Below are positions 17,301 through 23,400 of a DNA stretch of 36,695 nt, in pieces (position 1 is the first letter of the stretch; every line of letters starts with the position of its first letter). The notes below the pieces were generated by a model, which was given only the letters and a program-made list of their open reading frames with translations, searched no databases and was not told where the DNA came from. The DNA lies in the IMG/VR virus record IMGVR_UViG_3300020172_002120, positions 1 to 36,695 of that record; one strand, written 5' to 3'. Made by a program: the position numbers and the translations under genes. Source of the stretch: a virus.

Positions 17301-18861
17301 TCAGTTCGAATTAACAGTTATTGATCTTTATTCAGATTCATTTGCTGCATGGCAATTTGGTGAACTCGATTTCATCGATACAATCAAACCACTACAAGAT
17401 GGTATTAGAACTAGATTCCCACTACTTTATAACGGTCAATTATTGAGTTTTGAAATTAATAGAAATGATCCAGATTCATCACAAATTGATCTCAATGCTG
17501 TTTTATTAGTTTATATCAATGGCGTACCACAAACTCCAGGAGTTGCATATCAGTTTACTGGAGGAACATCATTTGTATTTACATCACCTCCAGCAGATGA
17601 TGCAGACGTTGCAATTTTCTTCTATAGGGGAACAAGAAATAGTGATAGTGTATTTGTAAACGTAAATGAAACTATTAAATCTGGAGATACTGTAACCATA
17701 TCTAAAAATAATGATATTAGAACAACGGTCGATCAGTATTCAAGAGTTGTATATGATATTTCTTCTGCTGACAAAATTCAAACTAATCTTTATTCAGATG
17801 CTGGTATCGATCAAACTAATTACAAACCAATAAATTGGAAAAAACAAAAATCTGATAGAATTATTGGTGGTGATTATGTTTATAAGACGAGAGATTCTTT
17901 AGAATCGGCAATTTATCCTACTGCCAAAATCATTAAGAATGTTTCATCAACAGATACTGAATTATTTGTTGATGATGCTAGATTCTTTAATTATGAAGAA
18001 AATGAATCGGCAATTCAAATTGGAGTTTTCAATGCATTACTTACAAATACCCCAATAGATCCAATCGCAGCTAAATTAACAGCAACAGTATCTGCTGCTG
18101 GAACAATTAGTTCTTTAAATATTGTTAGTGGTGGTAGTGGATATGATTCTGGTACGGCAATTATTAAAATCGCAGCCCCTAGGGCAATTGGTGTAGGTGT
18201 TGGCACAACAGCTGTTGCTTTAGCAACGGTTCTTAATGGATCTATTACAAATGCATCTATATCTAATGGGGGATTTGGATACTTACAAGCAGTACCTCCA
18301 GCAGTTCTTGCATCAGTTGATAAGGCATCTTATGAAGATATTGGAAATATTTCTGGCGTTTTAGGATTCTCTGGCATTATAACAGGAATTACAACAACAT
18401 CTGGAATAGGTGGACATCCTCTAGCATTAAAATTATTCTTGAAAGCAGATTCATTCAATTCATTATTGGTAAATTATCCAATTTACGTTTTTGACACCAC
18501 TGTTGGAAAAGGAATAACTTCTGTCGATGGTGGTAATTCTTCTGTTGTTGGTGTTGGAACTACGTATGCTGATAATGTTTATTATATCCACTCAATAACA
18601 CCTTTTGGATCTAATGCTGAGGTCATCACAAACATTAATAGTAATACCTCAGTTGTTGGACTAGCAACTACTGGATCTATTACCAATCCCGTTGGTAAAT
18701 TCTCCTGGGGTAGATTTAGTGGATTTACCAGAGGTTCTACAGCACTTTCAATTGGTGTAACGGGTCTCTCTGTTAGTTCTGGTCTTTCATCTTTCCCAAC
18801 AATTCAGAGGAGAGGATTTGGATTAAGAGATCATGGTGGATTGAGAAAGATACTTGTTTAA
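5365..18861 (+). CDS. giant (4,498 aa) gp7-like baseplate wedge protein with repeat-rich extension
   Basis: One uninterrupted 13.5-kb frame lies between gp6 and gp8, the position of T4 gene 7. Residues about 160–320 resemble the later part of T4 gp7: 'RQARGFYQAKGTEESFRILF' (about 195–214), then 'KLVGQTIF' and a 'YYRIDL' strand, the segment shared by gp7 and P2 gpI-type wedge proteins. T4 gp7 is about 1,030 aa, so most of this protein is extra. The extension has His-x-Phe/Leu-x-x-Gly-Asp modules (around 603–652, 841–897, 965–1005, 1643, 1749, 1810–1853), Gly-x-Gly-Tyr repeats, a YHYH-like domain (1232–1317), a 'GxxVxGpGV' module (about 2970–3090), a 155-residue tandem duplication (3465–3774) and a C-terminal 'INGVPQTPGVAYQF...GTSFVF' module. 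It ends 'TIQRRGFGLRDHGG', which I associate with other cyanophage structural proteins. It probably forms the wedge core plus long peripheral decorations. Confidence 0.88.
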   Translation: MISTGFDARVKVNQIIESQLPEFLLSESPKAVDFFKQYYISQEFTGGSSDISENLDQYLKLDNLTPEVITGSTKLSYEISSTSGVVTVTSTKGFPPEYGLLKIGDEIVTYTGITTNTFTGCIRGFSGISSYHSDSNPEELVFSSTSAANHASNAVVENLSVAFLKEFYKKLKFSLTPGLEDQDFVSDLNVGNFIRQARGFYQAKGTEESFRILFNILYGVTPKIINLDSLLLKPSSASFIRREVVIAERISGDPNKLVGQTIFKSTDSGTKASISNVEILTRGKKTYYRIDLFVGFSDADVVEGNFTISPKTRVLDTVPIGSSVITVDSTIGFNQSGTAICGDNTITYSDKTINQFLDCSGVTSIITPSTDIRSDEVYYGYENGDTNSKSEIRITGVLSDFKELNKIEEVIVGENILVKNLGESITNPDSTNKSYKQLFANSWIYNTSSRFNVLNISGTTFTLGTEIDESSLKIGDIVDILVTNTQNIIFSGAVVANINKNNKQITLDNIIGFVPLTSIDYDVRRKVNKSSAVNVDIQYGNNEITSDVQNVYNESDQYFYVASNSLPSYSIEKEFVEATITNALGNNSLQNVDIETQKYSIISFASPVPFITGDKIVYSSTNGDIPGLVSGSNYYVKVLTLTNQIKLYASRSFIEIDDYLQFFELKTSGSHTFTLASQKSRKIFPQKLLKKFPLSQNIKNGRNQKTSTGSVGLLVNGVELVNYKSDEKVYYGPIDSITVFNSGENYDVINPPNIEVAPSTGVQALITPVVSGIVTSVLVDPQDFDISDVISATITGGNGSGCQLQPILEERYRTVSFDARVTSQSGGVDVNQETISFLINHNFKDGQAIVYNNNGNSNLGVATYFGGNFDQGNYLVNGSTYYAKIYNNKTIRLHPKFTDYLSGINTVGFSTINAVGVHKFRTFDSKKTLKSIKVLNPGSGYENRKLYVKPEAISTTQDWITFSNHNFKNGDIVTYSNTGSVVSGLSTSNQYYIIKNDNDTFRLSNAGIGGTITSNYIRESFVKLNSQGSGYHIFAYPEISLNINVSYATSSVGVITATPIVRGEIIDAYLYESGSKYGSTTINLNKKPQVSIKTGNGAELKAFVVNGSIVSVQVLAAGSNYNASPDLTVVGEGSGAILRAKVSGGALTDIVIINGGSNYLQETTSVKINPPGKNAFIDVSIRSLTINYFNRFGNEVLLPSKNDIGYGWIGYSTSIALEQFNDNGSTHSPIIGWAYDGNPIYGPYGYSDSEDVESPIKLLNSGYILNSSLISDRPSGFSPGFFVEDYVYNDSGDLDYHNGRYAKTPEFPNGVYAYFVGIGTDQATNTLVPKFPYFIGDTYRSTVIEDNFLNLDQTFDFNNSNLIRNTYPYKVNQEYADNDFIVESNEITNQSLIVESTTKGSINSYEILEAGDGYSIGESAVFDNLETNGGGLSAEVSSLTGKEIGNIQTQTQTYTDAIFTWKDNSNVEATVYPYHNLLDQENITISGLSTYVPKLTGSHKIGVSTETIVVFKEIPTNSSSGIVTDIYVSTISNTISIGSTIGIGTEFMSVLNVFKDRNILRVKRGVTGVAHTIRTRIDILANKFTIPINIDYFDSKVNDNVFFNPKYSVGIGSTSGSTSLVSVSIGETAQNISIQNGTIYIPNHPFKDNQAVRLVMPSSGIGYTSLSVIGGGSTIGPADYIPKNDSQIVYIINNGKDFIGIKTQVGLSTGVYFLSNGSDNFEYYLKAQYPSTTGKVEKNKTVVSVSTDHGLLNGDIISLKVKPDLTIGIGTSTFVKIKVNSGEDKILINPIGFGSDSINTFSGTINIPSHGYSTGDKVFYTATDLIASGLTTSSYYVYRIDDNNIKLSETYKDLQLNPPINVSIASSGGKNQELNLINPPINTIKGNNLKFDLSDSSLVGYKLKIYYDINLENEFISVGATNFALVNTGTIGITTDATLVISYADNIPSKLFYALEKTGYISTSDKEVVNYSQISFVDSLYDGTYKIAGVGATTFELSLAQKPERSSYTINECKELTYSTTSLTAKGGVNKMKIVFGGFGYKRLPLFKSINSETGINVNINILSNNIGNIKDIRILDQGFEYASDKTLRPEALISPLLTLVDNTEISNVEILFAGKKYTSAPEIVIFNPSSKEIINSGSIKANVYSNSLSDVEIVEKPKGLNSVNHELYTVNNSNGVGISTLISGIGIVTCFLSTPALGFQIPPFEIGDKIFVEGIQKNNDKGDGFNSIDHSFTFFTVDNFINVIPARLEFDISRATNNPGLAKTDQLSFASIINKSDYPTFRVTQTQSSFQIGEKVAVKSSSGAFVLQDLKVTDFRSNKIKILGQYELVVGDVIKGQLSGSISQIQYFSPNRGRFETDYSLRKDFGWNNDIGKLNEDYQVIPNNDYYQNLSYTIKSPIEYETLINPVNRLLHTSGMKNFADTQVSSSSTLPITSVDVSSITLIDLISEERVDEVKNLDLVIDVDVVTSGTQTKSKYIKFKNKKLSDYIECRTNRVLLIDDISTQFSNNNLNESGYSDLYNYNETYGRFLVQIKDTNERFTQLTELVVLYTDSQVLVEGIKDAQTFTLEKGTLSSKGTSLGNLDGNIDQFDNLTLRFIPVSKFVDDYDIKILVNKFNTVVGGGSSINDFGSVKLYSGSKSVGAGTSETIIQFNSSVTNGFHGTIHVLDLDNNEMNYYEVYSYTDGSDVYMSEFYFDNQKATTNNSTNTLGTFTSYLSGGVLKLDFNNTLKSTNKLVRSRIVGFGSTSLGIGTYRFALPGQSQERSVRYDSSVVHSVGSASTTVVGVASDVISAIKSYVQVSIGNTSAIHQVMMMHDTRDIYVLQYPFLSIGSTSGIGTFGGEYVSDLVRLNFYPDSNISGIVTITSFNEKIYSYTDRANKAPDFVYGPETDSVVLSEYNGTQGDRINRLDFNIAYQGYPIFSKTFDPGDSNQLSLSTGIFTIKNHFFQTNEKLNYKEGSTFVGLSAISVGIGSTLTGGTIVTGDFLSGFSTITGISTSTGLTVGQTVIGPGVQNNSVIVSIGQTFGWFRGNVSSGSTVITGVANTTIMVVGSGIFSGNGSSLGTLISIGINSITASATLPVGTAVTYYIDALGVGVSLSNVSTGTTFRQNYTTGILTSTCPSTVYAIKLDNDRFKLTGTFGSGIGFTFTSSGSGNAHKLTMDKRLEKSLISIDNVNQYPLSYTPLNYQLSNNGGQIGAANTIFGISGISSIRVNDVLKIDNEFMKIISFGYGSSTIGPISGIGTYLLMGVQRGFSGTIATSHLDNASTRVFRGAYNIEDSTLYFTAAPLGSGVNVLDSSNLKRPVSKFDGRVYLRKNYTTNKIYDDISDQFTGIGQTFKLQSQGNSTTGVEAGNGILYVNEIFQTPTTGNNAGNNYALQETSGNTNVIFTGITSSDGSVVKSLVDVNQNQLPRGGIIVSLGSTPGLGYAGLKGAQVGVITGAGGQITGIIGIGTTGAYNSLTGFDYNKTTGISTVSTTSPHGLLYNDSISFRNIKFECPDGYAGFSTVGISSLFYSNVSGFMTVTTSSPHKLATGMNIRLRNLEFSCSGTYGITTSIFPDGTQGYIFTVASIVGLNTFGVNVGTSTIGHNYVKGGTIESGITTNIFPDSRGIPFSISNFQYDKTSGVSTITFNNNHNFKLSDTIKVVNAKFDCPISAGTTIGITSSQYSKTTGILTVTTATPHGLGVGGTTRIFDMNFSCPSGSSGITTTVFPDGSRGYFFPVNLVGFPTQFTTNVGTSTITHDYVNGGYIQIGVTTDRFPDRGKNLTIVSIPSANQIITNVGVSTITHDYVSDGYAYAVKRTGPYRVTRVLNSTQFETNVYTVGFAHTYISGGEVSKYYNYQTGSGYRGEIGIAITSPTGNGANITAFAGIGGTLGFKINSSGSGYGFENTLVSVPEPSYENLQIKGVSRVGVGSTTDTGIGLLLSLDVGAAATTGIGSDTFEVKNFKITRPGYAFQLGDVFTAVGLVTAKGLSNPINQFELTVIDLYSDSFAAWQFGELDFIDTIKPLQDGIRTRFPLLYNGQLLSFEINRNDPDSSQIDLNAVLLVYINGVPQTPGVAYQFTGGTSFVFTSPPADDADVAIFFYRGTRNSDSVFVNVNETIKSGDTVTISKNNDIRTTVDQYSRVVYDISSADKIQTNLYSDAGIDQTNYKPINWKKQKSDRIIGGDYVYKTRDSLESAIYPTAKIIKNVSSTDTELFVDDARFFNYEENESAIQIGVFNALLTNTPIDPIAAKLTATVSAAGTISSLNIVSGGSGYDSGTAIIKIAAPRAIGVGVGTTAVALATVLNGSITNASISNGGFGYLQAVPPAVLASVDKASYEDIGNISGVLGFSGIITGITTTSGIGGHPLALKLFLKADSFNSLLVNYPIYVFDTTVGKGITSVDGGNSSVVGVGTTYADNVYYIHSITPFGSNAEVITNINSNTSVVGLATTGSITNPVGKFSWGRFSGFTRGSTALSIGVTGLSVSSGLSSFPTIQRRGFGLRDHGGLRKILV
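9058..9315 (+). other. degenerate YHYH-like domain inside the giant protein
   Basis: Residues 1232–1317 contain 'GWAYDGNPIYGPYGY', 'DLDYHNGRY' (1293–1301) and 'TPEFPNGVYAYFVG'. This follows the order of the YHYH domain family (GxAxDGxPIYGP, DLDxxNGxx, and a final YHYH). The eponymous motif reads YAYF (1312–1315), so both His are lost. The domain's function is unknown even in bacteria. Confidence 0.75.
15757..16686 (+). repeat. intragenic tandem duplication, about 155 residues (465 bp) x 2
   Basis: Residues from D3465 and from about 3620 begin matching blocks (FDYNKTTGIS / FQYDKTSGVS). Each block holds two 'SPHGL...F.C' subunits, then 'FPDG..GY.F', then 'VGTSTI.H.YV.GG', then 'G.TT..FPD'. The period between matching Tyr residues (3466 and 3621) is 155 aa. 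The copies have diverged at the DNA level, so the duplication is not recent. Confidence 0.8.
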
Positions 18862-18868
18862 GAATACG

Positions 18869-18876
18869 CATAAATA
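18869..18876 (+). promoter_or_regulatory. late promoter upstream of gp8 (CATAAATA)
   Basis: CATAAATA sits in the 33-bp gap between the giant gene and gp8, 18 bp before the gp8 ATG. It is identical to the motif ahead of gp25. Confidence 0.7.
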
Positions 18877-18894
18877 TAGAAAAAAGACATTAAT

Positions 18895-20448
18895 ATGGCC
18901 GCAATTGTAACCGATCAGTTCAGAATACTAAACGCTAGTAATTTTATTGATTCAGTTGCTGATCAAAATAATTCTTATTATGTTTTTGTTGGGCTACCAA
19001 ATCCCACTCAAGTTGGGTTTGGTAGAACTTCAGATTGGAACACCAATGTTTTGGATCCTGTAGACAACTTTAATTATGCAAATCATGCAACTGATACAAT
19101 GCTCTTTGGGAAGAAAGTAACACTTTCCAATGTGAAGAGAATTGTAAGAAGAGTTGATTGGACTCAGGGAACAAGATATGAAATGTATCGCCATGATTAC
19201 AGTATTAACTCACCTTCACCAGTTACACAATCATCTCGTCTATATGATGCTAATTATTATGTATTAAACGCAGACTATAGAGTCTATATTTGTATAGACA
19301 ATGGATCTTCTGGAATTAATACTTCAGGAAATGCTTCTCAAGACCAACCAGTATTTACTGATCTGGAACCATCCAAGGCTGGAGAAAGTGGGGATGGTTA
19401 TATTTGGAAATACTTATTTACGGTTTCTCCTAGCGACATTATTAAATTCGATTCAACAGATTATATTTGTGTTCCAAATGATTGGTCGAATTCTACTGAT
19501 GCTCAAATTCAAGCAATTAGAGATAATGGAGATTCTTCAGTAAATGAAAATCAAATAAAAAAAGTTTATATTGAAAGGCAGGGTGAAAATTATTCTAGTG
19601 GATTGGGTCAGGAAGTAAATATTGTTGGTGATGGAACTGGTGCAAAAGTTGTTATTGATGTCGTAAGTGGAAAAATTACAAATGCTGTAGTTTCTTCTGG
19701 TGGGAAAGGGTATACTTATGGAATGGTTGATCTTGGAACACTTAACTCCAATGTAATTCCAGCAAAATCCGCAAATTTAATTCCAATTATACCACCTTCA
19801 AAGGGACATGGATATGATCTTTATAAAGAATTGGGAACTGATAGGATTTTAGTTTATGCAAGATTTGATGATTCGACTAAAGACTTCCCAATTGATACGA
19901 AATTTGCTGAGATTGGATTGTTAAAAAATCCAACTTCAATTGGAGCAACAAATGCTTACATTGAAAACCAATTCTCATCTCTTTACGCACTCAAATTTGG
20001 AACAACAAGTGGATCTTTAAGTGTTGGTGACGTAATTAGTCAACCAGTATCTGGGGGAGTGGCAATTGGATATGTTGCATCATATGATACTGAAACTAAA
20101 GTTGTTAAATATATTAGAGATAGATCTTTATTTTTCAACTCAACCTCTTTAGATCAAACAGATTATGTTGGAGTAACAACTAGTGCCAAGGTTTTTAACT
20201 TTGAATCTTCTTCAACAAGTGTAACTTCAAATAGTGGTTTTTCTGCATCTGTTGATTTGAATTTTACTGGTATCACCACAAATCCAACTGGCAATAAAGT
20301 TATTAATCTTGGATCATATTTTACAAGTGGGGTTGCACAACCAGAAATAAATAAAACATCTGGTGACATAATTTATTTGGACAATCGTCCCTTGATCTCA
20401 AGAAACTCTAGACAAAAAGAAGACGTTAAAATTATCCTGGAATTTTAA
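18895..20448 (+). CDS. 8: baseplate wedge subunit gp8 with an inserted repeat module
   Basis: The 517-aa protein matches T4 gp8 (334 aa) at both ends. The N-terminus 'IVTDQFRILNASNFIDS' leads to a 'VKRIVRRVDWTQGTRY' region (about 82–97). Then come 'GDGYIWKYLFTVSPSD' (about 166–181) and a C-terminus 'SGDIIYLDNRP' ending 'IILEF', parallel to the T4 'SGEMIYMENRP...ILFTF' ending. gp8 is a dimeric wedge protein between gp7 and gp10. About 180 extra residues lie between these blocks. They include two Gly-x-x-Tyr repeats (about 220–287: 'IERQGENYSSG', 'SSGGKGYTYG') and a 'VGDVISQPVSGGVAIGYV' module. Both types recur in other virion proteins here. Gene order 7-like–8 agrees with T4. Confidence 0.9.
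   Translation: MAAIVTDQFRILNASNFIDSVADQNNSYYVFVGLPNPTQVGFGRTSDWNTNVLDPVDNFNYANHATDTMLFGKKVTLSNVKRIVRRVDWTQGTRYEMYRHDYSINSPSPVTQSSRLYDANYYVLNADYRVYICIDNGSSGINTSGNASQDQPVFTDLEPSKAGESGDGYIWKYLFTVSPSDIIKFDSTDYICVPNDWSNSTDAQIQAIRDNGDSSVNENQIKKVYIERQGENYSSGLGQEVNIVGDGTGAKVVIDVVSGKITNAVVSSGGKGYTYGMVDLGTLNSNVIPAKSANLIPIIPPSKGHGYDLYKELGTDRILVYARFDDSTKDFPIDTKFAEIGLLKNPTSIGATNAYIENQFSSLYALKFGTTSGSLSVGDVISQPVSGGVAIGYVASYDTETKVVKYIRDRSLFFNSTSLDQTDYVGVTTSAKVFNFESSSTSVTSNSGFSASVDLNFTGITTNPTGNKVINLGSYFTSGVAQPEINKTSGDIIYLDNRPLISRNSRQKEDVKIILEF
20346..20353 (+). promoter_or_regulatory. possible late promoter within the end of gp8 (AATAAATA)
   Basis: AATAAATA lies about 100 bp upstream of the DUF4815-type gene, inside gp8 coding sequence (residues Asn-Lys). 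Position is plausible for a late promoter serving the 7.1-kb gene, but AT-rich Asn/Lys codons can produce it by chance. Confidence 0.25.
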
Positions 20449-20451
20449 AAA

Positions 20452-23400
20452 ATGCCACAGAAAACGAATCTCAATATTAATCCCTATTATGATGACTTTG
20501 ATAAGTATAATAATTTCTATAGGGTATTATTTAAACCAGGATATCCTGTTCAGGCTAGAGAACTAACAACATTACAATCTATTCTTCAGAATCAGGTTGA
20601 ATCGTTTGGTAGTCATATTTTTAAAGAAGGGTCAATGGTAATTCCTGGAGGAATTACTTATGATTTAAATTATTATGCTATCAAAATTAATCCAGATCAT
20701 TTAGGTATTGATGTTTCACTTTATATTGATAAATTAGTTGGAGTAACTCTCGAAGGTCAGTCATCTGGGGTGACTGCAACTGTCTTGGGATACTTACTCC
20801 CACCAGATCTTGGAGTAGAAACTCCAACTTTATATGTAAAATACCGTAATTCAAATAATGACGCAGTATTTGATACCTTTAACGATAAAGAGGTATTAAT
20901 TGCCCAATCAACTATAACTTATGGTAATACCTCAATTAATTCTGGCGATACTTTAGCTACGGTATTCCCCCTAAACGCTTCAGCAATTGGTTCTAGAGTT
21001 AATTTAGCGGCGGGAGTCTATTTTATTAGGGGAACATTCGTTGATGTTGAAAGTTCCTCAGTAATTCTTGATCCATATGAAAATACACCATCGTATAGAG
21101 TTGGATTAACTATCCTAGAGGAAATTGTAAGCGCATCAGATGATAACTCATTATATGACAATGCTAAAGGATTTTCAAACTATGCTGCTCCAGGAGCTGA
21201 TAGATTAAAAATTAGTGCTATTTTATCTAAAAAATCATTGACAGATTTTGATGATAAAAGTTTTGTTGAGTTAATTAGATTAGATAATGGTGAAGTTAAG
21301 AAATTACAAGATAAAACACAATATTCATTAATCAAAGATTATTTTGCCAAAAGAACTTTTGAAGAATCTGGTGATTATTCAATTGATAATTTCAAAGTTG
21401 AAGTAACCAATTCATTAAATGATAGAATTTCCAGTAGTGGAATTTATTTAGAAAATCAAAAAACTGATTCTGGAAATGCACCATCAGATAGTTTGATGTG
21501 TGTTAAAGTTTCTCCTGGAAAAGCTTATGTTCGTGGATTTGACATTGAAACTGTCAGCACAACTATTCTAGATGTCGATAAACCAAGAGATACAAAAACA
21601 GTTTCTTCAGCTTTAGTGCCATTTGAACTTGGAAGTTTAGTAAGAGTTAATAATGTTTATGGAGCACCTTTTGTAGGAATAAACAATAATAATAGTATCG
21701 TTTATTTACAAAATAGAAGAAAAGAAACAAATACTGTAGGTAGTGGAACAACTATAGGTCAAGCAAGAGTTTATACTTATAATTTAACGGAATCGCCATA
21801 TACACAACCATCTACTCAATGGGATTTGTACCTTTTTGATATTCAAACTTATACTGTTATCACACTCAATACTTCACTTACCCCCCAACAATGCCCCCAA
21901 TCTTCTTTTATTAGGGGTGCAAGTAGCGGTGCTTCAGGATATGTTGCAGATTCAAATACTGCTTCAACCATTACTCTACTTCAAACATCGGGAGCATTTA
22001 TTGCAGGGGAACAAATTTTAATAAATGAATCTACGGAATTTAGTAGATCAATTCAAAGTGTTAAGGCATATAATGCCGATGACATAAAATCAGTATATCA
22101 AAATAGTACTGGAATAACTTCTAAATTAAAAACTACCTTCACTGCAGATCTTGTCTTACAAAAATCAGTTCCTGCAGGTTTTAATGTAACTGATTCTATT
22201 TTTATTGATAATACTGGTATTGCAACTTGTGCTGGGAAGTCTTTCCTAGGAATCAGAAGTGATGCAATCATTCGTTATCAACGTCCAGGAATTGGAACGG
22301 AAACATACAGTAGAGTTCAGTATGTTTCATCCGATGGGTTTACAATGAAACTAGTTGGTATCAGCAGTGTTGCCAATGTATGTAATGGTGATATCCCCGT
22401 TGGAGTAACAAGCACATTTAATGGTGCATTTAGAATAGGTGTCCCCAAAATAAAACAAAATGATGAGGCATCTCTTTATGCAAGACTTACAAGTAAAGAT
22501 ATTGCAACCGTAAATTTAGGTAGTTCAAATATACTAATTAATAATCAACTTACAGAACAATCAACATCAGCATCGGGATCTCTTGTTGTCAATGTAAATG
22601 CAACTGGAATTAGTAGTGCATTTTTTGAAGCTTTTGATTATGATAGATATTCGGTTATCTATAATGATGGTGTAATAGAATCTTTAAGATCAGATCAATT
22701 TATTTTAGATGTCGGTGGAACACAACTTACAATTAATGGTCTAAGAGTAAGCCAAACAAATAATGTTACACTCAATACAACTGTAAGAAAAATTTCAGTT
22801 ACAAATAAAGTAAAACAATTCTTAAGAAGTCAAAAGTTAGATATAGTCAGAACTGTTTCGGCAGCATCAACTGCTCTAACTGGTTTATCTACTAATCCTT
22901 ATTATGGAGTAAGAGTTGAAGATAAAGAAATTTCTTTAAATATACCTGATGTTGCAAATGTCATTGCGGTTTATGAATCATTAGACCAAAATGCACCCAT
23001 TTTAGATAAATTAACTTTTGTTTCTGGTTTAAATTTAGATACAGCAACAATTTTGGGTGAAAAAATTGTTGGAAGTACCAGTGGCGCAATCGCCCAATTG
23101 GCAACTAGAGTTTCTGGTGTAAGCGGCACACAGGTTGAATTTGTTTATCTCAACAATTCTAAATTCCAAGTTGGCGAATTAGCAACCTTTAAAGAATCGA
23201 ATATTACTGCAAACATTCAGGGAATTATACCAGGAACATATTTAAATATTACAGATAGATATACATTAGATAAAGGTCAGAAGGAGCAATATTACGATTA
23301 TTCAAAAATAGTAAGAAAAACTGGTTCAGCAGATCCAAAGAGAAGACTTCTTGCAATTTATAATAGGTATGATGTCCCAACAAATGACACTGGGGATGTA

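Noticed and set aside
5365-18861. Giant frame as a sequencing fusion of several genes
   Set aside because: No internal strong start with a ribosome binding site, late promoter or change in codon use was noticed, and modules run continuously. Large fused structural genes also occur in related phages. Read-level proof is still outside what can be seen here.
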